Shown: positions 33,001 through 40,707 of the stretch, piece by piece | Numbering within the stretch: position 1 is the stretch's first letter | Layout of the letters: the number at the start of each line of letters is the position of its first letter | Source: VXMT01 sp965204835 | GTDB lineage: Bacteria; Chloroflexota; Dehalococcoidia; UBA2979 | Assembly: GCA_965204835.1 (NCBI GenBank) | Contig: OZ242017.1 | Coordinates: 186,001-250,000, forward strand | Length of the DNA: 64,000 nucleotides | Direction of reading: 5' to 3' | Position numbers and translations under genes: made by a program | The notes under the pieces: generated by a model | Databases searched by the model: none | What the model was told of the DNA's origin: nothing | Seen by the model: the letters and a program-made list of their open reading frames with translations, nothing else

Positions 33001-34269
33001 ATGTCCTACGCACAGGCCCTCCGCTGCCGGGAGTGCGCGCGCGAGTATCCGCTCGAACCCTCCTTTTTCTGCCAGTTCTGCTTCGGCCCACTCGAGGTCG
33101 ACTACGACTACGAGGCGATCTCGAAGGTCATGACCCGCGAGTCCGTCGAGGCCGGGCCGCCGACGCTCTGGCGCTACGCCCCCCTGCTGCCGTGCGACCC
33201 CGACTACAAGGTCGACCTCGGCACCGGCTACACGCCGCTGCTGCGCGCCGACAACCTCGCCGAGGCGCTCGGGTTGGAGCGGCTCTGGCTGAAGAACGAC
33301 ACCGTCAACCCGACGTGGTCGTTCAAGGACCGCGTCGTCTCCGTCGCGATCGCGCGCGCCCGCCAGTTCGGCTTCACCGGCATCGCCTGCGCGAGCACGG
33401 GCAACCTGGCCAACTCGGTGGCCGCGCACGGCGCGCGCGCCGGCATGGACACCTTCGTCTTCATCCCCGACGACCTCGAGGAGGGCAAGGTCGTCGGCAG
33501 CGCGATCTACTCGCCCGCGCTCGTGATGGTGCGCGGCTCCTACGACGACGTGAACCGGATGTGTACCGAGCTCTCCCACGACCAGCCGTGGGCGTTCGTG
33601 AACATCAACGTCCGCCCGTACTACGCCGAGGGCTCGCGCACGCTGGCGTACGAGGTCGCCGAGCAGCTCGGCTGGCGCACGCCGGACCACTGCGTGGTGC
33701 CGATGGCGTCGGGCTCGCTGTTCACGAAGATCTGGAAGGGCTTCAAGGAGCTGCACCAGGTCGGGCTCATCGATGAGCCGCAGACCCGCATGTCGGGCTC
33801 GCAGGCGACGGGCTGCTCGCCCATCTCGACGGCGTACGCCGAGGGGACGCTCAACTTCCGCCCGCAGAAGCCGGACACCATCGCGCGCTCGCTCGCGATC
33901 GGGAACCCGGCCGACGGCTACTACGCGCTCAAGACCATGCAGGAGACCGAGGGCGGCGCGGAGATGGCGACCGATCAGGAGATCGTCGACGCCGTGAAGC
34001 TGCTCGCGGAGACCGAGGGCATCTTCGCCGAGACCGCGGGCGGCGTGACCGTCGCCTGTCTCAAGCGCATGGTCGAGAGCGGACACATCCGCCGCGACGA
34101 GGAGACCGTCGCGTTCATCACCGGCGGCGGACTGAAGACGATCGAGGCGGTACAGGGACACCTCACGGAGCCGCTGCGCGTACCGGCCAGCGCCGATGTG
34201 TTCCTCGAAGCACTGGAGGCGCGCCGCGCCGAGCAGGCCGGCGTTGCCGTGACGGCAGGTGGTGCGTGA
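33001..34269 (+). CDS. thrC: Threonine synthase with N-terminal zinc finger
   Basis: A 422-residue PLP enzyme converting O-phosphohomoserine to threonine. The N-terminal zinc ribbon is CRECAREYP and FCQFCFG. The PLP Lys is in NPTWSFKDRVVS, the ASTGNLANSVAAHGA loop binds substrate phosphate, and the late FITGGGLKTIEA loop closes the site. It heads a cluster otherwise devoted to sulfur transfer, and its stop overlaps the NIL-domain gene. A role on an alternative phosphorylated substrate in sulfur metabolism is possible given context, but plain threonine synthase is the safer call. Confidence 0.88.
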   Translation: MSYAQALRCRECAREYPLEPSFFCQFCFGPLEVDYDYEAISKVMTRESVEAGPPTLWRYAPLLPCDPDYKVDLGTGYTPLLRADNLAEALGLERLWLKNDTVNPTWSFKDRVVSVAIARARQFGFTGIACASTGNLANSVAAHGARAGMDTFVFIPDDLEEGKVVGSAIYSPALVMVRGSYDDVNRMCTELSHDQPWAFVNINVRPYYAEGSRTLAYEVAEQLGWRTPDHCVVPMASGSLFTKIWKGFKELHQVGLIDEPQTRMSGSQATGCSPISTAYAEGTLNFRPQKPDTIARSLAIGNPADGYYALKTMQETEGGAEMATDQEIVDAVKLLAETEGIFAETAGGVTVACLKRMVESGHIRRDEETVAFITGGGLKTIEAVQGHLTEPLRVPASADVFLEALEARRAEQAGVAVTAGGA

Positions 34270-34514
34270 TGGCAACCAAACACGTGCGGTTCACGTTCGA
34301 GCCGGAGCTGATCCAGGAGCCGCTCATCTACCAGCTCGGCCACGAGTTCGAGGTGGTCACGAACATCCGCATGGCGGACGTCGACCGCTCCGTCGGCTGG
34401 GTCGTGCTGGAGCTGGAGGGCGAGCCCGACGAGATCGAGCGCTCCATCGAGTGGGCGCGCTCCAAGGGCGTGCGCGTCGACGAGCCGACGCTCGGCGACG
34501 TGGTCGAGGGCTAG
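34269..34514 (+). CDS. NIL-domain small protein
   Basis: An 81-residue protein matching the NIL domain: VRFTFEPELIQEPLIYQLGH, NIRMADVDRSVGWVVLELEG and IERSIEWARSKGVRVDE. NIL domains occur at the end of methionine ABC transporter ATPases (MetN) and as stand-alone partners in sulfur and homocysteine-synthesis clusters, and are thought to bind methionine or related ligands. Placed between threonine synthase and a sulfur carrier, it may be the ligand sensor of this cluster. The ATG at 34269 overlaps the upstream stop. Confidence 0.8.
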   Translation: MATKHVRFTFEPELIQEPLIYQLGHEFEVVTNIRMADVDRSVGWVVLELEGEPDEIERSIEWARSKGVRVDEPTLGDVVEG

Positions 34515-34550
34515 GACCCCGAGCCAACCGGACAAGAGAGGAAGGCCGCC

Positions 34551-34829
34551 ATGGCGGTGACCGTGAAGATTCCCACCCCCCTGCGCGAGCTCACCGCCGA
34601 CCAGGGCACGGTGGAGGCCGACGGCGCGAGCACCCTGCTCGAGCTCGTCGAGCACCTCGAGGCGAGCTACCCGGGGATGCGCGAGCGGCTGTGCGACGAC
34701 GACGGAGAGCTGCGGCGCTTCGTCAACGTCTTCGTCAACGGCGAGGACGTGCGCTACCTGGCGGGCCTGGACAGCGCGCTGTCCGAGGGCGACGAGGTGT
34801 CGATCGTCCCGGCGGTTGCGGGCGGATAG
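34551..34829 (+). CDS. ThiS/MoaD-family sulfur carrier with free C-terminal Gly-Gly (CysO-like)
   Basis: A 92-residue ubiquitin-fold carrier. It starts VKIPTPLRELT and ends exactly SIVPAVAGG, the di-Gly that is adenylated and converted to a thiocarboxylate. The RFVNVFVNGEDVRYL strand is typical of CysO of actinobacteria. Length and end match a ready-to-use carrier. A ribosome-binding site GAGAGGAAGG precedes the ATG. It would donate sulfur to a CysM-type synthase (37967). Confidence 0.9.
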   Translation: MAVTVKIPTPLRELTADQGTVEADGASTLLELVEHLEASYPGMRERLCDDDGELRRFVNVFVNGEDVRYLAGLDSALSEGDEVSIVPAVAGG

Positions 34830-34869
34830 GCGAAGCGCCGACCGCGATATGCCGATTCCGGCGGCCTGT

Positions 34870-34895
34870 TATAATGTTGAGCGCGAAACTCGACA
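34870..34895 (+). promoter_or_regulatory. Promoter with inverted-repeat operator before the Rrf2 gene
   Basis: TATAAT (34870-34875) is a perfect -10. Beginning at its last base, TGTTGAG (34875-34881) and CTCGACA (34889-34895) form an inverted repeat (6 of 7) around a 7-base spacer, right over the expected transcription start. This is where an Rrf2 repressor would block its own operon. Confidence 0.55.
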
Positions 34896-34933
34896 ATTCC
34901 GCCGCGACCGTCCGCGCCGGGCCGGGCAAGGCC

Positions 34934-35380
34934 ATGAAACTCAGCACCAAGAGCGACTACGGCGTGCGCGCGCTCATCGAGCTGGCGCTCAGCGGCGACG
35001 GATCACCGGTGCAGCGCGCGGAGATCGCCTCGCGGCAACACATCCCGGAGTCGTACCTGGACCACCTGCTCGCGCAGCTGCGCCGCGACGGCTTCGTGCG
35101 CAGCGTGCGCGGCCCCGGTGGGGGGCACCTGCTCACCCGCGAGCCGGAGGAGATGTGCCTGCTGCACGTCATAGAGAGCCTCGAGGGCTCCGTCGCGCCC
35201 ATCGCCTGCCTGGAAGAGGGCAGCGAGTGCTCGCACGAGCCCGGCGAGTGCGTGCAGCGCTGGGTGTGGGAAGACATCTACGAGGAGACGCGCCGCCGCC
35301 TGCGCGCCGTCTCGCTGGCGGACCTCGCCGACCGTGTGCGCGACCGGCGTCGCGGCGCCGCGGCGAACTACTCGATCTGA
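34934..35380 (+). CDS. Rrf2-family transcriptional regulator
   Basis: A 148-residue Rrf2/IscR/CymR-type regulator. It begins MKLSTKSDYGVRALIELAL with a winged HTH (IPESYLDHLLAQLRRDGFVR, then SVRGPGGGHLL), followed by a loop with three Cys (IACLEEGSECSHEPGEC). The Cys set resembles the iron-sulfur ligands of IscR/NsrR-type members, so it may sense Fe-S or thiol status; CymR-type members control cysteine genes. It is flanked by a carrier and cysteine synthase and has its own promoter with an inverted repeat. Confidence 0.88.
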   Translation: MKLSTKSDYGVRALIELALSGDGSPVQRAEIASRQHIPESYLDHLLAQLRRDGFVRSVRGPGGGHLLTREPEEMCLLHVIESLEGSVAPIACLEEGSECSHEPGECVQRWVWEDIYEETRRRLRAVSLADLADRVRDRRRGAAANYSI

Positions 35381-35411
35381 CCGGCCGACCCGAAGCGAGA
35401 CGAGGACGCGC

Positions 35412-36353
35412 GTGAACCACGAGGGTGGCTACGGGACGCAGACGGCCATCGCCGACTCGGTGCTCGACCTCGTCGGCGCCACGCCGCTCGTGCGCCTCGA
35501 CCGCGTCACGCCGGAGGGGTGCGCCGAGGTGCTCGGCAAGCTGGAGGCGCGCAACCCGGCGGGCTCGGTCAAGGACCGCATCGCGCTGCGCATGATCGAG
35601 TCGGCGGAGCGCGAGGGGCTCATCCACCCCGGCGACACGCTGGTCGAGCCGACCTCGGGCAACACCGGGATCGGGCTCGCGATGGTGTGCGCGCGCAAGG
35701 GCTACAGCCTCGTGTTGACGATGCCCGAGGACATGAGCCTGGAGCGCCGACGGCTGCTCGAACGCTTCGGCGCGACGCTGCAGCTCACCCCGGCGATCGA
35801 GGGCATGACCGGCGCGGTCTACGCCGCCGAGGAGATGGTCTCCCGCCACGGCTACTTCATGCCGCAGCAGTTCGACAACCCCGCCAACCCGCAGGTCCAC
35901 CGCGAGACCACCGGCCCCGAGATCCTCGAGGCGACCGAGGGCCGCGTCGACGCGTTCGTCGCGGGCGTGGGGACGGGCGGGACCATCACCGGCGTGGGCG
36001 AGGTGCTGCGCGAGGCGGGCATCCAGGCCCGCATTGTTGCCGTCGAGCCCGCGCGGTCGGCGGTGTTGCAGGGAGAGCGCGCGGGCCTGCACGGTATCCA
36101 GGGCATCGGCGCGTCGTTCGTGCCGAACGTGCTCAACCGCGAGATCTACGACGAGGTCATGAGCGTGCGCGACGAAGACGCGTACGCGATGGCGAGCCGC
36201 CTCACGAAGGAGGAGGGCCTGCTCGTGGGCATCTCCGCGGGCGCGAACGTGTGGGCCTCCATCGAGGTGGGCATGCAGCTCGGGCCCGGCAACCGGGTGG
36301 TGACGATGCTGTGCGACACGGGAGAGCGTTACCTGAGCGTGCCGTTCGAGTAG
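35412..36353 (+). CDS. cysK: Cysteine synthase (O-acetylserine sulfhydrylase family)
   Basis: A 313-residue fold-type II PLP enzyme. The PLP Lys is in NPAGSVKDRIA, the PTSGNTGIGLA loop binds substrate, and GVGTGGTITGVG binds PLP phosphate. The late GISAGANVWAS replaces the usual PLP-contacting Ser loop. It probably makes cysteine from O-acetylserine and sulfide. It is more CysK-like than the second homologue at 37967 and lacks the CysM-type C-terminus. The GTG at 35412 was chosen; sequence upstream is Arg-rich. Confidence 0.9.
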   Translation: MNHEGGYGTQTAIADSVLDLVGATPLVRLDRVTPEGCAEVLGKLEARNPAGSVKDRIALRMIESAEREGLIHPGDTLVEPTSGNTGIGLAMVCARKGYSLVLTMPEDMSLERRRLLERFGATLQLTPAIEGMTGAVYAAEEMVSRHGYFMPQQFDNPANPQVHRETTGPEILEATEGRVDAFVAGVGTGGTITGVGEVLREAGIQARIVAVEPARSAVLQGERAGLHGIQGIGASFVPNVLNREIYDEVMSVRDEDAYAMASRLTKEEGLLVGISAGANVWASIEVGMQLGPGNRVVTMLCDTGERYLSVPFE

Positions 36354-36440
36354 CGGCGCGCTCGTCGGATCGAGTCGAGGAAGCACGCAAGTCCCGCGCA
36401 GGCGAAGATGGCGGGGCGGACAGTAGCAGAGGAGCAAGGC

Positions 36441-37574
36441 ATGGCGGTGAGCGTCTACATCCCCACACCGTTCCGCCGTATCACGGCGAACCGTGAGTAC
36501 GTCGAGGCCGAGGGCACGAACGTCGCCGAGGTGCTCGACGGGCTGACGGAGCGCTTCCCGGGCTTCGACATGCTCGTCTACGACGAGCACCGCGAGGTGC
36601 CGGCGCACATCAACATCTACGTGAACAACCAGGAGATCCACGAGCTGGAGGGCACCGCGACCGCCCTCGGCGACGGTGACCAGGTGGCCGTGATCCCCGC
36701 CCTCGCGGGCGGCGCGGACAGCAACGGGGGCGGCGCGGCCGCCCCGAGCGCGGCGCTCACGCCCGACGAGGCGATGCGCTACTCGCGCCACATCATCATG
36801 GGCCAGGTCGGCTCCATCGGGCAGCGCCAGCTGCGCAACTCGAAGGTGCTGGTCGTGGGCGCGGGCGGGCTCGGCTCGCCGGTGGCCATCTACCTCGCCC
36901 TCGCGGGCGTGGGCACCATCGGCATCGTCGACTTCGACATCGTCGACCTCTCGAACCTGCAGCGGCAGCTGCTGCACCAGACCGAGGACGTGGGGCGGCC
37001 GAAGATCGACTCGGCGGTCGACTCGCTGCACTCCTACAACCCGCATGTGCGGGTGGTGACGCACCCCGCGCCGCTGACCTCCGAGAACGCGATGGAGATC
37101 ATCGGCGACTACGAGATCGTCGTGAACGGCGCGGACAACTTCGCCACGCGCTACCTCGTGAACGATGCCGCGTACCTGCTCGGCAAGACCCTCGTCGACG
37201 GCTCGATCCTGCTGTTCGACGGGCAGGCCACGGTGTTCAAGCCCGGCGAGGGCTGCTACCGCTGCCTCTACCCCACGCCGCCGCCGCCGGGGCTGGTGCC
37301 CTCGTGCGCCGAGGCGGGCGTGCTGGGCGCGATCACCGGCATCGTCGGCTCCATCCAGGCGACCGAGGTGTTCAAGCAGGTGCTGGACATCGGCCGCCCG
37401 CTGACGGGCCGGCTGCTGCTGGTGGACGCGTTGACCATGGAGTTCCGCGAGATGAAGCTCCGCCGCGACCCGGACTGCCCGCTCTGCGGCAACGAGCCGA
37501 CCGTGACCGAGCTCATCGACTACGACGCCTTCTGCGGATCGCCGCCGCTCGACTGGGAGCAGCCGACGAACTAG
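36441..37574 (+). CDS. Fusion of ThiS/MoaD-type sulfur carrier with MoeB/ThiF-type E1 adenylyltransferase
   Basis: 377 residues. Residues 1-91 are a complete ubiquitin-fold carrier ending VIPALAGG (Gly90-Gly91). A ~17-residue Gly/Ala/Ser linker follows, then from ~108 a MoeB/ThiF E1 domain: YSRHIIMGQVG, the nucleotide loop VGAGGLGSP, DLSNLQRQ with the Arg finger, zinc Cys pairs CYRC and CPLC, and PSCAEAGVLG with the candidate catalytic Cys. There is no C-terminal rhodanese domain. The E1 should adenylate carriers of this cluster, but its own di-Gly is internal, so it needs cleavage or serves in cis. AGAGGAG precedes the ATG at 36441. Confidence 0.9.
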   Translation: MAVSVYIPTPFRRITANREYVEAEGTNVAEVLDGLTERFPGFDMLVYDEHREVPAHINIYVNNQEIHELEGTATALGDGDQVAVIPALAGGADSNGGGAAAPSAALTPDEAMRYSRHIIMGQVGSIGQRQLRNSKVLVVGAGGLGSPVAIYLALAGVGTIGIVDFDIVDLSNLQRQLLHQTEDVGRPKIDSAVDSLHSYNPHVRVVTHPAPLTSENAMEIIGDYEIVVNGADNFATRYLVNDAAYLLGKTLVDGSILLFDGQATVFKPGEGCYRCLYPTPPPPGLVPSCAEAGVLGAITGIVGSIQATEVFKQVLDIGRPLTGRLLLVDALTMEFREMKLRRDPDCPLCGNEPTVTELIDYDAFCGSPPLDWEQPTN

Positions 37575-37648
37575 AGGCGACGACGAGGCGCCATCCGCCC
37601 GCACGAGCCGGCGAGGACCGGCCGCGGCGGGCCTGAGGGGAGACCACA

Positions 37649-37954
37649 TTGGCCGTGCAGGTGCACGTGACATCCGTGATCCAGCGCGTCGTGGGCGGTC
37701 AGCGCACGATCAGCGCCGACGGCGGCACGGTGATCGAGATGATCGACGACATCGAGGCGCGCTACCCGGGCTTCCGGGAGACGCTGGTGGGCGAGGACGG
37801 CAAGCTCCACCGCTTCGTGAACATCTACCTCAACGACGAGGACGTGCGCTTCCTGGACGGCGCCGAGACCGAGCTCTCCGAGGGCGATGAGGTCTCGATC
37901 CTGCCCGCCCTCGCCGGCGGCGCCGCCACTCTGGGGCGCGCACGGCGCGGCTAG
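37649..37954 (+). CDS. ThiS/MoaD-family sulfur carrier with masked Gly-Gly
   Basis: A 101-residue ubiquitin-fold carrier close to the one at 34551 (RYPGFRETLVGEDGKLHRFV, NIYLNDEDVRFL, EGDEVSILPALAGG). After Gly90-Gly91 come ten more residues, AATLGRARRG, so the di-Gly is not free. Carriers such as QbsE are trimmed by a JAMM protease before activation; a JAMM protease lies at 40215. It starts at TTG behind GGGGAG. It lies 12 bases before the CysM homologue. Confidence 0.88.
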   Translation: MAVQVHVTSVIQRVVGGQRTISADGGTVIEMIDDIEARYPGFRETLVGEDGKLHRFVNIYLNDEDVRFLDGAETELSEGDEVSILPALAGGAATLGRARRG

Positions 37955-37966
37955 GGGGCACGAGGT

Positions 37967-38917
37967 TTGATCCAGCCGGTGACCGTCGCCGCCACCCTTG
38001 CCGACCTCGTCGGCGGGACGCCGCTGGTCGACATCTCCGTGCTGTCGCCGAAGCCCGAGGTGCAGATCTACGCGAAGCTGGAGGGCGCCAACCCCACCGG
38101 CTCCGTCAAGGACCGCATCGCGCGCTTCATGGTCGACGCCGCCGAGCGCGACGGCCGCCTCGAACCCGGCCAGACGATCCTCGAGCCGACCTCCGGCAAC
38201 ACCGGCATCGCGCTCGCGATGCTCGGCAGCGTGCGCGGCTACCCGGTGAAGGTCGTCATGCCCGACGCCGTCACGCAGGAGCGCGTCGAGCTGCTGCGGG
38301 CGTTCGGCGCCGAGATCATCTACTCGCCGGGCGACCTCGGCACCAACGGCTCGGTGCAGATGGCCGAGCGCGTCGCGGCCGAGCACCCCGAGTGGTTCAT
38401 GCCCTACCAGTACGAGAACGAGGAGAACCCGCGCGCCCACTACGAGACGACGGCGCCGGAGATCATCGCCGAGATGCCCGACCTCGACCTGTTCGTCGCC
38501 GGGCTCGGCACGGGCGGGACGCTGACCGGCGTGGGGCGGCGGCTCAAGGAGTTCAACCCGGCGGTCCGCATCGTGGCCGCCGCGCCGCACCCGGGCGACC
38601 TGGTGCAGGGCCTGCGCAGCCTCGAGGAGGGCTACATCCCGCCGGTCTTCGACGAGTCCGTGCTCGACGGTCGCATCGTCGTGGACTCGGCGACCTCGTT
38701 CCGGCTGACGCGCGAGCTGACGACGAAGGCGGGCGTCTTCGCCGGGGTGTCGAGCGGGTCCGTGGTGCGCGCCGCGCAGATCGCGGCGCAGCGCATGGCC
38801 TCGGGCAAGATCGTGTGCCTCCTCGCGGACAGCGGGTGGAAGTACCTCTCGTCTGGCCTGTGGACGCACACCTACGAGGAGATCGAGGAGGACGTCGCCA
38901 CCGTCCTGTGGTGGTAA
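37967..38917 (+). CDS. cysM: CysM-type cysteine synthase, likely sulfur-carrier dependent
   Basis: A 316-residue fold-type II PLP enzyme. The PLP Lys is in NPTGSVKDRIARF, with EPTSGNTGIALAM and AGLGTGGTLTGVGRRL. Unlike the homologue at 35412, it has the late ADSGWKYLSSGLW segment and an extended Trp-rich C-terminus, close to mycobacterial CysM, which uses O-phosphoserine and CysO thiocarboxylate. It directly follows a carrier gene. The substrate choice is inferred from these similarities and context. It starts at TTG. Confidence 0.85.
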   Translation: MIQPVTVAATLADLVGGTPLVDISVLSPKPEVQIYAKLEGANPTGSVKDRIARFMVDAAERDGRLEPGQTILEPTSGNTGIALAMLGSVRGYPVKVVMPDAVTQERVELLRAFGAEIIYSPGDLGTNGSVQMAERVAAEHPEWFMPYQYENEENPRAHYETTAPEIIAEMPDLDLFVAGLGTGGTLTGVGRRLKEFNPAVRIVAAAPHPGDLVQGLRSLEEGYIPPVFDESVLDGRIVVDSATSFRLTRELTTKAGVFAGVSSGSVVRAAQIAAQRMASGKIVCLLADSGWKYLSSGLWTHTYEEIEEDVATVLWW

Positions 38918-38986
38918 CGCCTCCCGGCGAACGAGCAGGCGAACAACGAGACGCCGGCACACGGCCGGCGGGGAGGAACGGACGGC

Positions 38987-39811
38987 ATGACGGACAAGCT
39001 GGTCTCCACCGACTGGGTGGCCGAGCACGGCAACGACGACGGCGTACGGCTGGTCGAGGTCGACGTCGACACGAACGCGTACGGCGAGGGTCACATCGAG
39101 GGCGCCGTGGGCTGGAACTGGACGACGCAGCTCCAGGACCAGCTGCGGCGCGACATCATCCCGAAGGCCGAGCTCGAGGCGCTGCTCGGCGAGTCGGGCA
39201 TCGACAACGACACGCGGATCATCCTCTACGGCGACAACAACAACTGGTTCGCGGCCTACGCGCTGTGGGTGCTGGAGCTCTACGGCCACGACAACGCCGC
39301 GCTCATGGACGGCGGCCGAGTGAAGTGGCTGGCCGAGGAGCGCGCGACCACCACCGACGACACGACTGTCGCCGCGGCGAGCTACACCGCGCAGGCCCCG
39401 GACCCCGCGCTGCGCGCGGAGCGCGACGAGGTCCTCGAGTCCGTCGGCGAGGGGGGCGCGCAGATGGTGGACGTGCGCAGCCCGGCCGAGTTCACGGGTG
39501 AGATCATCGCCCCGCCGGGACTGCCGGAGACCGCGCAGCGCGCGGGCCACATCCCCGGCGCGATCAACGTGCCGTGGGCGCGCGCCGTCAACGAGGACGG
39601 CACCTTCCGTGCGGTCGAGGAGTTGCGCGAGCTCTACGGCGGCGAGGGCGTCGACGAGGGCCGGGCGACCATCGCGTACTGCCGCATCGGCGAGCGCTCC
39701 TCGCACACGTGGTTCGTGCTGAGGCACCTGCTCGGCATCGACGACGTGAAGAACTACGACGGCTCGTGGACGGAGTACGGCTCGCTGATCAACGTCCCGA
39801 TCGCGCGCTAG
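38987..39811 (+). CDS. Thiosulfate/3-mercaptopyruvate sulfurtransferase (two rhodanese domains)
   Basis: A 274-residue tandem rhodanese protein. The inactive N-terminal domain has EVDVDTNAYGEGHIEGAVGW, and the C-terminal domain has MVDVRSPAEFTGE and the catalytic loop YCRIGERSSHTWF with the active-site Cys. The CRIGERSSH loop is that of the CysA/SseC-type enzymes of actinobacteria. It can supply persulfide sulfur to the adenylated carriers, replacing the rhodanese domain missing from the E1 fusion. Confidence 0.9.
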   Translation: MTDKLVSTDWVAEHGNDDGVRLVEVDVDTNAYGEGHIEGAVGWNWTTQLQDQLRRDIIPKAELEALLGESGIDNDTRIILYGDNNNWFAAYALWVLELYGHDNAALMDGGRVKWLAEERATTTDDTTVAAASYTAQAPDPALRAERDEVLESVGEGGAQMVDVRSPAEFTGEIIAPPGLPETAQRAGHIPGAINVPWARAVNEDGTFRAVEELRELYGGEGVDEGRATIAYCRIGERSSHTWFVLRHLLGIDDVKNYDGSWTEYGSLINVPIAR

Positions 39812-39813
39812 CA

Positions 39814-40209
39814 GTGGCAGCCGTCCCCGAAGCGTCTGAGGCCACCGCCACCCGGCGTCTCCTCCTCGCCCGCGTGCTCGCGGGGCGGGCGCAGGCCGAC
39901 CTCTACCCGGTGCGCTTTCGCGCCGAGGTGATCGAGCGCTATCGTGCGCTGCCGGGCGCGCAGGTGATCCGGACGCGCAACGTCGGTCGCGTCGGGCTGC
40001 CTCGCCAGTGGTCGCTGGACGTGGGCATCGACGACGATGCCGGCGAGGTCAGCGTGCCGCTGCGCGACCTCGCGGGGCGGTTGCCGGAGGCCGAGCGCGA
40101 CCACTGGCTGGACCACCTGGTGGACGAGCCGGGCAGCGCGGTGTTCCTGCGCATGCAGTTCGCCGGCGCGGCCTGCATCGACGACGGCGAGCCGGAGGCG
40201 TGGGAGTAG
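39814..40209 (+). CDS. Hypothetical protein inside the sulfur cluster
   Basis: A 131-residue protein, starting at GTG two bases after the sulfurtransferase stop and ending five bases before the JAMM protease gene. It has a helical N-terminus (ATRRLLLARVLAGRAQADLY), then IERYRALPGAQVIRTRNVGR and VGLPRQWSLDVGIDDDAGEV, ending with FLRMQFAGAACIDDGEPEAW and a single Cys. No known fold is evident. Tight packing between two members of the pathway implies a role in carrier processing or cysteine synthesis. Confidence 0.65.
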   Translation: MAAVPEASEATATRRLLLARVLAGRAQADLYPVRFRAEVIERYRALPGAQVIRTRNVGRVGLPRQWSLDVGIDDDAGEVSVPLRDLAGRLPEAERDHWLDHLVDEPGSAVFLRMQFAGAACIDDGEPEAWE

Positions 40210-40214
40210 AGGGC

Positions 40215-40670
40215 ATGAGCGAGGACGACGCCCCGGTCGTGGTCGAGATCCCGCGGTCGATCGTCGACGAGATGATCGCGCACGCCCGCGAGGACCTGCC
40301 GAACGAGGCATGCGGCATCGTGGATGCCAAGGACGGCGCGCCGGTCGCCGTGCACCGCGTGACGAACGTGGCGGCGAGCCCGTACCGCTTCGAGATGCAC
40401 GGCATGGAGCAGCTGCGGCTGGAGATGGCGCGCGAGGAGCGCGGCGAGACGCTGTTCGCCATCTACCACTCGCACGTCGCCTCGCGCGCCTACCCCTCGC
40501 CGACGGACGTGCGGATGGCGTTCTTCCCGCCGGGCGAGGTGGACCAGGCGCCGACGTACCCGGAGGCGCTGTACATCCTGATCTCGCTCGCCGAGGACCC
40601 GCCGCCCGTACACGCCTACCACATCCTCGAGGGCGGCGTGATCGAGGAGCAGCCGATCGCCATCGTGTAG
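40215..40670 (+). CDS. JAMM/MPN+ metalloprotease (Mec+-like, M67)
   Basis: A 151-residue zinc protease. Ligands and catalytic residues fit the JAMM pattern: Glu31 in NEACGI, His85 and His87 in YHSHVASRAYPSPTD, Ser95 and Asp98 (HxHx7SxxD). Relatives release cysteine from the CysO-cysteine adduct (Mec) or trim carrier tails to expose Gly-Gly (QbsD). Here both jobs are plausible because one carrier has a tail and another is fused. It is the last gene of the cluster. Confidence 0.92.
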   Translation: MSEDDAPVVVEIPRSIVDEMIAHAREDLPNEACGIVDAKDGAPVAVHRVTNVAASPYRFEMHGMEQLRLEMAREERGETLFAIYHSHVASRAYPSPTDVRMAFFPPGEVDQAPTYPEALYILISLAEDPPPVHAYHILEGGVIEEQPIAIV

Positions 40671-40707
40671 CTTCGGCCGCACGCCCAGCCCGTCCGAGGA
40701 TCGAGCC

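Noticed and set aside
35169..39727. Very long open frames on the minus strand opposite the sulfur cluster (over 700 codons each)
   Set aside because: They are mirror frames of high-GC genes with strong G/C third positions; their translations are Arg/His/Asp/Val-rich with no motifs, while the plus strand has complete known enzymes.
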